Below, piece by piece: positions 48,988-57,815 of a stretch of 64,000 nt of DNA (the first letter of the stretch is position 1; each line of letters begins with the position of its first letter). This DNA comes from JABMQF01 sp964563755 (GTDB lineage: Archaea; Nanobdellota; Nanobdellia; Woesearchaeales; UBA11576), in assembly GCA_964563755.1 (NCBI GenBank), contig CAZLYC010000004.1, positions 62,001 to 126,000 of the forward strand. The letters run 5' to 3'. Position numbers and translations under genes: made by a program. The notes under the pieces were generated by a model. The model saw nothing but the letters and a program-made list of their open reading frames with translations, was not told the origin of the DNA and did not search any database.

Positions 48988-50163
48988 ATGGTGGTAAAAA
49001 AGAGTGTGATTGAGACAGGAGTAGATAAATTGGTCGCTCTTGTCAATGAAAGGAAGCGTATTTCTGTTAAGGATGCTGCTAAGGAGTTAGGTGTCTCTGT
49101 AGCAAGCGTTGAGGACTGGGCTGATTTCCTTGAGGAAGAGGGGATAATAAGCATAGAGACCCAGCTCGCTACTGTCTATCTTGTTGAGAGACGGCTCGGC
49201 AAGAAAGAGCTCATTGAGAAGCTTGAGCAGGTGAAAGGAGAGAAAGAGGATTTCTGCAGGCGCGTAGAAAGTTCTGTCAATGTATTGCAGCGGGACATAG
49301 AGGAGACGAAGCGCATAGATGTCGAGTTCAGCAAGATCCGCACGATGCTTGAGGATAATTTCTCAAAGCTTAGCAAGAAGCTGCAGAAGCTTGAGGATTT
49401 CAAGATGAGTCATCGTGAGATAGAGGAAAAGCACACCGAGCTTGAGTCTGATTATTCTAAGAAGATACGAGCATTGGAGGGTCAACTTTCTGAAGACCAG
49501 AAAAAATATCATGATATAATGTCATCTATAGAGAATGAGATGACTGAGCTGAAGAAGGAGCAGGAGATGATCTGTTCGATGAAAGCTTCCGAGAAGCAGC
49601 TTGAGTCGAAGGTCGCGGAGATAAACCATTTCATCAACCAGGTGAAGACAGAGATAGACAAGAGCAACCGTCAGCTCGCTGTCGATGAGGAGCGCATAAA
49701 GCGTTCGTCTGAGATTGCCAAGAAGATAAAGGAGGACATAGCTGCGAATTCAAAAGAGCTCGATCAGGTCTCTTTGCAGCTGGCTGCCTCGCATAAGGAG
49801 CTTGGCAGGATGGAGAGCGAGTTCATGAAGGATCTCGAGAAGATGGGTTCAGGAGACCTCGAGAAGATAGGCCCTTACAAGGAAGGTAAGGAGCTGGTAG
49901 ATAAGGTCAAGACGTTCTTCAGCCAGACAAAAGAGGTCGATGACCTGATAAAGAAGGCTGAAGTGGAAGAGACTGAGCTCAAGAATGAGTATGAAAAGCT
50001 GACAAGGAAAGTAGCAGCGTTCACTGCAGTGACGTCTGTGCCTGACATAAATAAGGAGATGTCGGAACTTAGCGCCGAGCTTCAGGCAATAGAGACGAAG
50101 AAGTCAATGCTCGGTGCGCACCTGAAGAAGTTGAGGAATGTGATGCGTTCGCTAGTCACGTGA
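48988..50163 (+). CDS. HTH plus long coiled-coil protein heading the pilus operon
   Basis: In the 391-residue protein residues ~5-65 form a winged-helix-like domain (ISVKDAAKELGVSVASVEDWADFLEEEG). A long coiled coil covers ~75-390 with short breaks. There is no membrane segment. It stands just before the pilus ATPase with 60 bases between. It may be a cytoplasmic assembly or anchoring factor for the pilus; the HTH could instead mediate protein contact. A TTTTTAAATA box and an inverted pair TTAAAGC/GCTTTAA lie upstream. Confidence 0.65.
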   Translation: MVVKKSVIETGVDKLVALVNERKRISVKDAAKELGVSVASVEDWADFLEEEGIISIETQLATVYLVERRLGKKELIEKLEQVKGEKEDFCRRVESSVNVLQRDIEETKRIDVEFSKIRTMLEDNFSKLSKKLQKLEDFKMSHREIEEKHTELESDYSKKIRALEGQLSEDQKKYHDIMSSIENEMTELKKEQEMICSMKASEKQLESKVAEINHFINQVKTEIDKSNRQLAVDEERIKRSSEIAKKIKEDIAANSKELDQVSLQLAASHKELGRMESEFMKDLEKMGSGDLEKIGPYKEGKELVDKVKTFFSQTKEVDDLIKKAEVEETELKNEYEKLTRKVAAFTAVTSVPDINKEMSELSAELQAIETKKSMLGAHLKKLRNVMRSLVT

Positions 50164-50223
50164 TGCCTATTGATTTTTTTAATATTTTGATTACGGGTTA
50201 GTTCAAAAAAAGAGGTTTTTAAA

Positions 50224-51756
50224 ATGCTCAAGAAAAAAGGTTTCGCACAGCCTTCCGAGATAATGAGTTCCGGAAAGATGGGTGTGATAGACACATACAG
50301 TTTCACATCGATGAAGATACCTGTTCAGGTTTCTATAGTCAGGAACAAGGAAGACTATGTCCCTGTATACAATGTGGATATAGCTATGCTGAGCGACAAT
50401 ACTAAGGTTATTCTCGAGAAGATAAGAGAGGAGATAATACGCGCGGTAAATCTGGGCGTCGTTGAGATACGAGACATAAAGCAGCGCGGCGTAGTGGAAG
50501 AGAAGTTTTCAGAGACAATACACAAGCTAATCAACAGGTATTTCCCTGATGCCAAGGATGAAGAGAAGAATTTCATGGCGACATATCTCATCCAGCGAAG
50601 CTTGGGCATGGGCAATATAGAGATACTAAACGATGATCATTTCCTTGAGGAGATAGTCATCAATTCTGCGAAGGATTCTGTCTGGGTATACCATAAGAGG
50701 CATGGCTGGCTCAGGACCAACATATTCCTCACGAATGAGGAGCAGACTAAGAATTACGCATCTACTATAGGAAGGAAGGTCGGTAGGCAGCTGAGCATCC
50801 TTGAGCCCCTGCTTGACGCGCATCTTTCTGAAGGAGACCGAGTAAATGCTACATTATTCCCCATATCTACAGAGGGAAACACGATAACGATAAGACGGTT
50901 CTCAAGGGACCCGTGGACAGTCACTAATTTCATCGAATCAAAGACGATAAGCACTGAGGCTGCTGCTCTTATATGGATGGGCATCCAGTACGAGCTTAGC
51001 GCGATAATAGCAGGAGGCACTGCATCAGGAAAGACATCTGCGCTTAACGTTCTCGCTAATTTCTTCCCGCCTAACCAGAGGGTCATTTCAATTGAGGATA
51101 CAAGGGAATTGCAGCTTCCAAAATTCCTGCATTGGGTACCGCTCTCGACAAGACTGCCTAACGTAGAAGGTAAGGGAGCGATAGGCATGGAAGATCTTCT
51201 GGTCAACTCATTGAGGATGAGGCCGGACAGGATCCTTGTAGGAGAAGTCAGAAGAAGAAGAGAAGCAGAGACATTGTTCGAAGCAATCCACACAGGACAC
51301 TCATGCTACGCAACATTCCACGCTAACGATGCGCGTGAGACAATAAATAGGTTCACGAACCCGCCTATCGATGTGCCGAGGACGCTCATGCCGGCCATCT
51401 CGATGATAATAATCCAGTTCAGGAACAGGCGTACAGGTACAAGAAGGACTTTCCAGGTCGCGGAGATAATGCCTGACTCGAACCCTAATGTCCTATTGCA
51501 GTACGACCCTAAGCAGGATGTCCTGACAAAGAGGAACAAGTCGCGTTCGCTCTATGACACGCTTGAGATGTTCACAGGCAGCACTCCAAAGGAGATAACC
51601 CAGGAGATAAACGAGAAAGAGCTCGTGCTGAAGTATCTTGTCAAGCAGCAGATAAAGAACATAAATGATGTCGGCAGCCTTATGGCAGAGTACTACACGA
51701 ACAAGGACAGCATGATGGGGCTTGTCAGGTCTAACAAGCCGTTCGTGAGGAAGTGA
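50224..51756 (+). CDS. type IV pilus / archaellum-type secretion ATPase
   Basis: The 510-residue protein has an N-terminal domain, then Walker A GGTASGKT (264-271), Asp box EDTREL (291-296), Walker B RILVGE (336-341) and His box HTGHSCYATFHAND (356-369). It is a hexameric GspE/VirB11-superfamily motor of the archaeal TadA/FlaI branch, powering pilin insertion. It is followed by two membrane platform genes and two pilins. Archaellum-specific genes are not seen nearby, so an adhesive pilus is more likely. Confidence 0.9.
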   Translation: MLKKKGFAQPSEIMSSGKMGVIDTYSFTSMKIPVQVSIVRNKEDYVPVYNVDIAMLSDNTKVILEKIREEIIRAVNLGVVEIRDIKQRGVVEEKFSETIHKLINRYFPDAKDEEKNFMATYLIQRSLGMGNIEILNDDHFLEEIVINSAKDSVWVYHKRHGWLRTNIFLTNEEQTKNYASTIGRKVGRQLSILEPLLDAHLSEGDRVNATLFPISTEGNTITIRRFSRDPWTVTNFIESKTISTEAAALIWMGIQYELSAIIAGGTASGKTSALNVLANFFPPNQRVISIEDTRELQLPKFLHWVPLSTRLPNVEGKGAIGMEDLLVNSLRMRPDRILVGEVRRRREAETLFEAIHTGHSCYATFHANDARETINRFTNPPIDVPRTLMPAISMIIIQFRNRRTGTRRTFQVAEIMPDSNPNVLLQYDPKQDVLTKRNKSRSLYDTLEMFTGSTPKEITQEINEKELVLKYLVKQQIKNINDVGSLMAEYYTNKDSMMGLVRSNKPFVRK

Positions 51757-51783
51757 GCTGTATGGTATTTTGCGGGGTCTGAG

Positions 51784-52608
51784 ATGGGAGCAGAGATGTT
51801 TTACAAGAGGGTCGCGAGGCTCTTCCCTGGTCTTATAGTCAAGCTGCAACAGGCAGGTATGCCTGACACTGAAGTGCAGTTCGTTAGGAAGACTCTTTTT
51901 TCATCTTTCTATCTTACGACGGGAATAGCAGTGACTATAGCTATGCTTCTCTCTAAAGTCGATGTGAATATAGTGGTCATGCTGCTGGTTTTCCCTGTTC
52001 TTTTTTTGATGATGTTCATTTATTTCATAAAGTTCCCTGACGTGAAGATAATGAAGATACAAAGGGAGATTGACCGTGAGATTGTCTTTGCCGGCCGTTT
52101 CCTTGTCGTAGAGATGGAGTCAGGGATACCGGTGTATGATGCGTTCAAGCATGTCTCGTCAAACTATCCTTATGTAGGGAAGTATTTCAGGAACATAGTT
52201 GAGGACATAGACCTTGGTACTCCCCTTGAGGACGCGTTGAACCGGTCTGTCGAGCTTATCCCTTCACAGAATTTCAGGAAGATACTCTGGCAGATAATAA
52301 ACTCTATGACGACCGGCGCTGATGTCGCGACATCACTGAACACTGTAATCGAGCAGATTGTGCGCGAGCAGAGGATAGAGCTCAACGAGTACGGCAGGAA
52401 ACTGAATCCTTTGGCCATGTTCTACATGATTGTTGCAGTCATACTTCCTTCAATAGGAATAACTATGTTTGTTATACTGGTCTCATTCCTTTCAATAAAG
52501 CTCTCGCTGAGCATCCTTCTCATCGTGGCAGCATTGATGGGTTTTGTACAGTTCATGTTCTATACGATAGTCAAGAGCACAAGGCCAGCGAGCCAGTTTG
52601 AGGAGTAG
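51784..52608 (+). CDS. pilus platform protein 1 (T2SF/TadC-like)
   Basis: In the 274-residue protein two N-terminal membrane helices (~35-75) are followed by a cytoplasmic T2SF helical domain (REIVFAGRFLVVEMESGIPVYDAFKHVS; TPLEDALNRSVELIP) and two C-terminal membrane helices. It probably pairs with the next protein as the inner-membrane platform that the ATPase drives. Confidence 0.85.
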   Translation: MGAEMFYKRVARLFPGLIVKLQQAGMPDTEVQFVRKTLFSSFYLTTGIAVTIAMLLSKVDVNIVVMLLVFPVLFLMMFIYFIKFPDVKIMKIQREIDREIVFAGRFLVVEMESGIPVYDAFKHVSSNYPYVGKYFRNIVEDIDLGTPLEDALNRSVELIPSQNFRKILWQIINSMTTGADVATSLNTVIEQIVREQRIELNEYGRKLNPLAMFYMIVAVILPSIGITMFVILVSFLSIKLSLSILLIVAALMGFVQFMFYTIVKSTRPASQFEE

Positions 52609-52615
52609 GTCTGAA

Positions 52616-53713
52616 ATGAAGAAGGAAGCTGGCAAGAATGAGTTCTTGGACGAGTTGAGGCGCAGGTCGAGCCAGAATGCTTCTATTTTCGGCAGGTTTA
52701 GCGAAGCTCTTGCTAAGAGAAGGGAGCGTGCTTACCAGAGGAAGATACTGCTTAAGCAGAAGATAGATAAGGCAGGACTCGCTGTCAGTCCTTCGCGTGT
52801 CTCAAGAGGATTATTCATATTTTGTGTAGTCATCAACTTATTCATAACATTCTTTGCAGTGCAGAGGTTCTATGCAGATATAAGCTATAATTTTGTATTT
52901 CTTTTCGTACTCTTGGTTTTTGTCTGGGTGTTCATGTTTTGTGTAGTTCTTTTTGTTACCTGGTTCCTTTTCTATGTAGGTCTTGATCTTGCTATATTCC
53001 AAAGGAAGCAGAAGCTCGAGGAGGTATTGCCTGATTTCCTGCAGCTTGCAAGCAGCAACATAAGAGCGGGCATGACAATAGACCAGTCTCTCTGGTTCGC
53101 GGTGAGGCCGCGTTTCGGCGTTCTCGCAAATGAGATACAGGAAGTGGCGAAGAGGACTTTTGCGGGAGAGCCGCTGGATTCAGCTTTGACGCATTTCGTC
53201 AAGAAATATGATTCTAAGGTACTTGAGCGTTCCATCAATCTGCTGATTGAAGGTCTTAGTGCAGGAGGAGAGATGGGAGCATTGATGAACAAGATTGCTT
53301 CGAATATCCAGGAGACCAATCTCATGAAGAAGGAGATGGCGGCGAACGTCACGACTTATATCATATTCATCACTTTCGCTACAGTTGTTGCTGCGCCTTT
53401 CCTTTTCGGTATGGCTTACCAGCTGATAATTGTCATTCAGGAGGTATTTTCAAGGGTTGACATAAACCCTGGTGCCACATCAGGCATGCCGCTTTCGATA
53501 AGCAAGGGAGTTATATCAACGAATGATTTCATGATATTCGCCATAGTGTCTCTCATAATCACTTCTTTCTTCTCGGCGATAATAGTATCCGCGATAAAGA
53601 AGGGAAACATAACTGGAGGGATTAAGTATATCCCTATATTCATAATAAGCTCAATCACTCTTTTCCTGATTGTCGTTAAGATATTTAGCATGTTTGTAGG
53701 AGGTTTCTTCTGA
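52616..53713 (+). CDS. pilus platform protein 2 (T2SF/TadC-like)
   Basis: The 365-residue protein has a basic N-terminus and two membrane helices (~70-130). The T2SF domain has LPDFLQLASSNIRAGMTIDQSLWFA and RSINLLIEGLSAGGEMGALM. Further membrane helices close the protein. The ATG at 52616 lies 7 bases after the stop of platform protein 1. Its stop overlaps the ATG of the first pilin (TGATG). Confidence 0.85.
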   Translation: MKKEAGKNEFLDELRRRSSQNASIFGRFSEALAKRRERAYQRKILLKQKIDKAGLAVSPSRVSRGLFIFCVVINLFITFFAVQRFYADISYNFVFLFVLLVFVWVFMFCVVLFVTWFLFYVGLDLAIFQRKQKLEEVLPDFLQLASSNIRAGMTIDQSLWFAVRPRFGVLANEIQEVAKRTFAGEPLDSALTHFVKKYDSKVLERSINLLIEGLSAGGEMGALMNKIASNIQETNLMKKEMAANVTTYIIFITFATVVAAPFLFGMAYQLIIVIQEVFSRVDINPGATSGMPLSISKGVISTNDFMIFAIVSLIITSFFSAIIVSAIKKGNITGGIKYIPIFIISSITLFLIVVKIFSMFVGGFF

Positions 53714-54156
53714 TGGTGTTTGGCAAAAGGTCTCAGGCTGCGATGGAGTTCTTGATGACTTATGGCTGGGCAATACTTGTTGTGCTTGCAGCGATAGGTG
53801 GTCTTACTTATTTTGGTGTCTTGAATCCTTTAAGGTTCTTGCCTGAGTCCTGCACTCTTTCATCAACTTCAGGTATGAGCTGTCTGGATTTTGTTCTTAC
53901 TCCAACATCTGCTCATCTGCTCATCTCTAACAGCGGTGGAAGAGACTATATAATAAGTAACGTCACTCTTGGGGATTGCGTCAACTCATTCGGCTTGGAT
54001 TTTCCTGATGGAAGTTCCCATCTGTTTAACATAACAGGATGTGATTTCGGCTCGGCAGGGTCCAAGATAAAGCTCAACCTCGCGCTCCATTATACTGATA
54101 GAATTTCTGATTTTGAGAAAGAGGCTTCTGGTTCTATAACCTCAGTTTTACACTGA
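53713..54156 (+). CDS. type IV pilin-like protein 1
   Basis: The 147-residue protein has a class III signal peptide: MVFGKRS then QAAMEFLMTYGWAILVVLAA, cleaved before Gln8 by the archaeal prepilin peptidase. The mature part is beta-rich with paired Cys. The start overlaps the platform gene stop, so it is made at low coupled level. It may be a minor or initiating pilin, since the second pilin has its own promoter. Confidence 0.85.
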   Translation: MVFGKRSQAAMEFLMTYGWAILVVLAAIGGLTYFGVLNPLRFLPESCTLSSTSGMSCLDFVLTPTSAHLLISNSGGRDYIISNVTLGDCVNSFGLDFPDGSSHLFNITGCDFGSAGSKIKLNLALHYTDRISDFEKEASGSITSVLH

Positions 54157-54192
54157 TTCGGCGCTTTTCTCTGGATTTGATGCACCGTAACA

Positions 54193-54202
54193 TTTATAAA
54201 TA
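54193..54202 (+). promoter_or_regulatory. TATA box and leader hairpin of pilin 2
   Basis: TTTATAAATA lies 80 bases before the GTG start. The leader holds AACGC/GCGTT (54226-54242) around a 7-nt loop, a small hairpin that could stabilise the mRNA, and GAGGTGA at good distance. Confidence 0.5.
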
Positions 54203-54281
54203 CTTAATCCTCTCGAACCTCAAATAACGCATTTTAAGCGTTCTTTAATGATTTCGAAACCCCAAAAGAGGTGATGGTTTA

Positions 54282-54734
54282 GTGTTTAGAAATAAAAAAG
54301 GACAAGCCGCGATGGAGTTCTTGATGACCTATGGATGGGCCATACTGGTCGTTCTCGCAGCCATTGCAGCACTAGCATATTTCGGAGTTTTAAGCCCAGA
54401 CAGATTCTTGCCTGAGAAGTGCACATTGCCTTCTGGCGTAGCATGCCTTGACTTTACTGGCACTGCTGCTACAGTCACACTGGTTATCCAGAACAGCGCA
54501 GGATTCGACATGCAGAACGTCGCAGTCACTGTCAACTCGACAACAGCCAACTTCGGTTGCACTGACGCAGGAGCTGACGCGACACTGATAGATGGTGAGA
54601 AGGATACATTCACATGCACTACCGGCGGACTAAACCCTGGTAAGTTCAAGGGAACTTTGAACATCGCATACCTGAATGCCCAGACAACCATGAATCACGT
54701 GAAGTCTGGAGAGATAATATTGAAGATCCCATAA
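54282..54734 (+). CDS. type IV pilin-like protein 2 (probable major pilin)
   Basis: The 150-residue protein starts MFRNKKG before QAAMEFLMTYGWAILVVLAA, with cleavage expected after Gly7. The hydrophobic stretch is nearly identical to pilin 1 and is followed by a different beta-rich Thr/Ala-rich head with four Cys. The GTG start has GAGGTGA upstream. A separate promoter and hairpin leader suggest higher expression than pilin 1. Confidence 0.85.
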   Translation: MFRNKKGQAAMEFLMTYGWAILVVLAAIAALAYFGVLSPDRFLPEKCTLPSGVACLDFTGTAATVTLVIQNSAGFDMQNVAVTVNSTTANFGCTDAGADATLIDGEKDTFTCTTGGLNPGKFKGTLNIAYLNAQTTMNHVKSGEIILKIP

Positions 54735-54820
54735 GGATTTTCTTTTAATCTTTTAACTTTTTTCTTTATTCTATTTTCTTTCAACAGGTTCTAGCGACAG
54801 CACCGCAAGAATGCCGATGA

Positions 54821-54915
54821 GCAATGCCGCCAAGCGAGCATCAACAAAACATCAAGACATGATGCAGTTGGGCGAACAACAACTAAACAATGAATCAGTG
54901 CGAGCGCGGCATTGC
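54821..54915. repeat. palindromic intergenic element, copy B
   Basis: The ends are GCAATGCCGC and GCGGCATTGC (10-bp perfect inverted repeat). The internal blocks GCCGCCAAGCGAGCA, GCAGTTGGGC and AGTGCGAGCGCGGC are at the same spacing as in copies A and C. A short related piece (AATGCCGATGAGCA) precedes it at 54810. It lies in a 391-bp gap between pilin 2 and an exported protein gene; copy E lies next to it in the opposite direction. Confidence 0.75.
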
Positions 54916-54936
54916 GATTAGATTAATAAAATAAGC

Positions 54937-55035
54937 ACCACCAATGCCGCTCGCTTCTACAGGTAACCATCAGGTCATCTGAGTACACCATTAGATCAAA
55001 ACTGTTTTTCGTCAGCTCGCTAAGGCATTGGCGGT
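54937..55035. repeat. palindromic intergenic element, copy E (inverted)
   Basis: ACCACCAATGCC and GGCATTGGCGGT close the element (11 of 12 pairs). GCTCGCT near both ends is the reverse complement of the AGCGAGC block of copies A-C, so this copy faces the other way. The interior is more diverged. The rest of the gap to 55126 holds only a TATA-like TTATAAAC near 55086. Confidence 0.6.
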
Positions 55036-55125
55036 AATGCTGCGGGTAATCTTCTTATTAATGCAAATGCCTGCTGCAAAAGTGTTATAAACATCCTCAA
55101 AATCCTGCCAAGCAGGGGTGTTTAC

Positions 55126-55821
55126 ATGATAAGGAAGACATTTGTATTCGTTATGTTTCTGCTGTTGTTGCCTGTGGCTTTTGCCATAGATGATGACTAT
55201 TTTGCGGTATCTGACAATGATGGACCGTATACTGTGACGCCTGGCGAGAGCTTTGTCGTAAATTTCATCTTGCTTGACAAGGAGGTACATTCTTCTGAAG
55301 AAGTGATTATGACTCTGGATCCCTGTCCTCTTGGCTGGGAATGCGAGTCAAAGAGTGTTGTTTTCAATACTCCTGGAAAATATCCTATGAACCTGACTGT
55401 CAAGGTTCCTGATACTGAAAGCGCTAGGAGAATAACTACTTACATAAAGCTTGAGAGTGATGAGACTGTGAGCAGGGGTATGGACAGGCTGGACATAACG
55501 ATTGTCGATGAGAAAGAGACTGTGGTTGATTATGATGAGTATGCATCACGTTCTGGCACAGAGACCGAGAACAGGAATCCTGCATTGGCTTCTGTCTCAG
55601 AGCCCGAGAAAGTTCAGCAGCAGCCTAAGCAGGAAGTTGCCGAGCCTGCATTGTCTGAGAATGTCATACCTTCCATAAATATGACTGAGGTCGTTGAGGG
55701 TGTGGAGACTCTTGAATCAAGCAAGTCTTTTGTTGAGTATATCTCTGTCGTGCTCATAGTGGCGCTTGTTTTTATTCTGACCGGCGCTTGCTTTGCGTTC
55801 AAGAGATGCAAGAAAAAGTAA
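55126..55821 (+). CDS. exported protein with C-terminal membrane anchor
   Basis: The 231-residue protein has a signal peptide (FVFVMFLLLLPVAFA), an Ig/fibronectin-like beta domain (PYTVTPGESFVVNFILLDKE...GKYPMNLTVKVPD) over ~30-130, a low-complexity linker with predicted glycosylation sites, and a C-terminal helix (~203-224, VVLIVALVFILTGACFAF) with a KRCKKK stop-transfer. It is probably a cell-surface protein. It converges with the lipoprotein gene. The family is not recognised beyond the fold guess. Confidence 0.65.
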   Translation: MIRKTFVFVMFLLLLPVAFAIDDDYFAVSDNDGPYTVTPGESFVVNFILLDKEVHSSEEVIMTLDPCPLGWECESKSVVFNTPGKYPMNLTVKVPDTESARRITTYIKLESDETVSRGMDRLDITIVDEKETVVDYDEYASRSGTETENRNPALASVSEPEKVQQQPKQEVAEPALSENVIPSINMTEVVEGVETLESSKSFVEYISVVLIVALVFILTGACFAFKRCKKK

Positions 55822-55845
55822 TTAAAAAAAATTATTTTATTATTT

Positions 55846-56544
55846 CTATTCTTCAGGCAGTCCGAACGTATATATCTCGAGGCTGTCCATGTAATCCATA
55901 GGTATGAATGCCTTCTCTTCTGTTCCAAGGTCATCTCTTGGTGCGGCATATCTTTCATATACTGCGAGGTTTATCTTCTTTGTCAGGTTTATACCTTCAA
56001 AGTATACTCCCATGGACTGGTTCATCACCATCTTTTCGCCAGGTTCAAGCGGCTGCAGGAAGTATTCTTTCTTTATCCTTACCTGATGCTCTTCATACCT
56101 TGCGCCTTCGAACAGCAGTTCAACGACCGGGTTCAGTTTCTTTGTGCCAAGGTTCCTGACGGTGAACAGCATGTAGTCGACTACGCCCTTATCCCTTGAT
56201 GTCCTGAATGCGCTGAGCTTGTTTATTTCGATATATCTCTTCGGCTCTCCGAGGACTATCTTTGATTTACCGAGCGTTTGTATTGCTGGCTTGGTCTCAG
56301 TAGTCACAACTGGTTTAGGCTCTTCCTTCTCTATTGGCTGAGTCTCTACGACAGGTTCTTCTTTTACAGGCTCTTCTTTCTGTTCCTGCTCTTCATGATA
56401 GTCGCATTCGTTGTTGTCATTATCGTCGATGCAGCAGTTGTTGCCGATTATCTTGTTCGGCGGATAGCACGTAGGCTTGTTGCATCCTGCGAGTGCCAGA
56501 ATCATTATTGCAAGTATTGCAATGAATATTGTGCTTGTTTTCAT
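55846..56544 (-). CDS. lipoprotein with Glu/Pro linker and beta domain
   Basis: The 232-residue protein has the signal and lipobox AIMILALAGC, giving a lipid-anchored Cys. A Cys-rich part with DDNDNNECDYHE (an Asp-rich calcium-like loop) follows, then an E/P/V-rich linker and a beta domain (VVDYMLFTVRNLGTKKLNPVVELLF) resembling DUF-type Ig folds. The ATG is at 56544. The structured 56.6-57.0 kb region lies upstream of its promoter. Confidence 0.7.
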   Translation of the reverse strand: MKTSTIFIAILAIMILALAGCNKPTCYPPNKIIGNNCCIDDNDNNECDYHEEQEQKEEPVKEEPVVETQPIEKEEPKPVVTTETKPAIQTLGKSKIVLGEPKRYIEINKLSAFRTSRDKGVVDYMLFTVRNLGTKKLNPVVELLFEGARYEEHQVRIKKEYFLQPLEPGEKMVMNQSMGVYFEGINLTKKINLAVYERYAAPRDDLGTEEKAFIPMDYMDSLEIYTFGLPEE

Positions 56545-56642
56545 GTCTACCACCTTATTTCCTTCCTTTTGGAGAATATGAATCCGCGTTCTTGTTTATT
56601 TTTATAGTTTTGGGTGATAGAATATATGTCAATAAAAATAAG

Positions 56643-56875
56643 ACGCCGCGGATGGGAATTTCACAAACATTTTGCATCTTTCAAAGCCTGAGTAGCATCG
56701 AGCATCGTGAGATGCTACGATGATTTTTGGTCAAGCTTTTTGCTTTAGCAAAAAGGTTGTTTTGAACCCATAAGCCCTTGCGGGCACTGAATCTTTGTGC
56801 GGCATTGCGTGGTAATCTTAAGCACGGAACGTGCTTAGCAATCCAGCGCACTACCAGATTATGCGACCGCGGCGT
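56643..56875. other. hairpin-rich intergenic element D, possible structured RNA
   Basis: The segment is closed by ACGCCGCGG and CCGCGGCGT (9 bp). Inside are stable hairpins in series: TAGCATC/GATGCTA, CTTTTTGC/GCAAAAAG nested in GGTCAA/TTGAACC, GCCC/GGGC, and TAAGCACG/CGTGCTTA inside GTGCG/CGCAC. No ORF with coding character is present. The ends resemble those of elements A-C. It lies within the 491-bp gap between two minus-strand genes. Confidence 0.55.
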
Positions 56876-56984
56876 ATATGGTTGCGTTTTTTTGTGCCGT
56901 GCTGTTGAACGCATTGAAACAGCACTCAGTCGCGCTATCAAATGGCAAGACATTTGCCAGTCGTTATGCGACCGCGGCGCATGA
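56859..56984. repeat. 16-bp direct repeat with hairpin unit between
   Basis: TTATGCGACCGCGGCG occurs at 56859-56874 and again at 56964-56979, 105 bp apart. Between them lie GTGCTGTT/AACAGCAC and TGGCAA/TTGCCA hairpins. The second copy forms its own hairpin ATGCG/CGCAT. This looks like a second unit appended to element D. Nothing further is seen up to 57035. Confidence 0.5.
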
Positions 56985-57035
56985 TTTATCAGAAAAATAG
57001 TTCCTTTAAATTAGTTTTGATTTAATCTAAACTGA

Positions 57036-57716
57036 CTAAACCATATAGAATTCTCTTGGTATCTTGAGTATTGTGCCGTCGCTCATCGAAGGCAGGTATA
57101 TTGTTTCTGATGTGTTGTTCATCGTGTGATAGACATCAGGCAGCTTCTTGGTCTGGATATCATCAAAGTGTCTCAGCGCCCCGATTCCTGTCACGCTGAC
57201 ATGTGCTTTCCTTCCTATGCCTGTCGCTGTGTATCCTACTTCGTGCATTATCTTCTTGTTCTCGTAGCTTCTTATCTTGCTGAATAGCGCATGTAGCGAC
57301 CCTACGAGGTCGTCTCTTTTGACGCTGAATAACTCTCCAAAATTGATTTTTTCAGTGTTTTTAGCGTTTAAATCGGGTTTATAATAGGATATGTTTGATA
57401 TCTCCTCTTCAGAAGGTATCACTATGCGAGATAATTCAAGTATGTCTGTTTCAGTGCCTTTTTCCCTGTATATTGGCCTTTCACGGCATTTAAGGCCGAA
57501 ATAGAGCTTATCTTCACTTTCTCTTTTGAATATGAGTTCGAGCATTATATCTGCTCTTGTCTGCAAGTATGACGTGACGTCTGAGAATTGTTTTATGCAT
57601 CTCTTTTCAGTTCTGTCTATCTCTTTCCTTGCCTCTTTGAATAGGTCTCTGGACGGTTTTTCATTTGTCTTGAATGCTTCTAGAATCAAATCATCCAGCC
57701 ATTTGTCGTTTCCCAC
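57036..57716 (-). CDS. unknown soluble protein
   Basis: In the 226-residue protein the first ~75 residues are helical, then mixed alpha/beta with GYTATGIGRKAHVSVTGIGAL near 160-180. There is no signal peptide or membrane helix. The stop is near the end of the structured intergenic region. An AT-rich promoter (TATATAAATA) lies upstream near 57780. No family is recognised. Confidence 0.5.
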   Translation of the reverse strand: MGNDKWLDDLILEAFKTNEKPSRDLFKEARKEIDRTEKRCIKQFSDVTSYLQTRADIMLELIFKRESEDKLYFGLKCRERPIYREKGTETDILELSRIVIPSEEEISNISYYKPDLNAKNTEKINFGELFSVKRDDLVGSLHALFSKIRSYENKKIMHEVGYTATGIGRKAHVSVTGIGALRHFDDIQTKKLPDVYHTMNNTSETIYLPSMSDGTILKIPREFYMV

Positions 57717-57815
57717 AACATTCCCCCGTAAAATTTCCGAATATTAACTACTGTAAGATAATGAAAAATAGAAATAAGTAATATATAAATATTTGCTTTT
57801 TTGATGGTTTATGGT

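Noticed and set aside
56643..56984. RNase P RNA or SRP RNA in the hairpin-rich gap.
   Set aside because: No conserved P4/CR-I to CR-V segments and no SRP helix-8 GGAR/GNAR loop pattern could be found.
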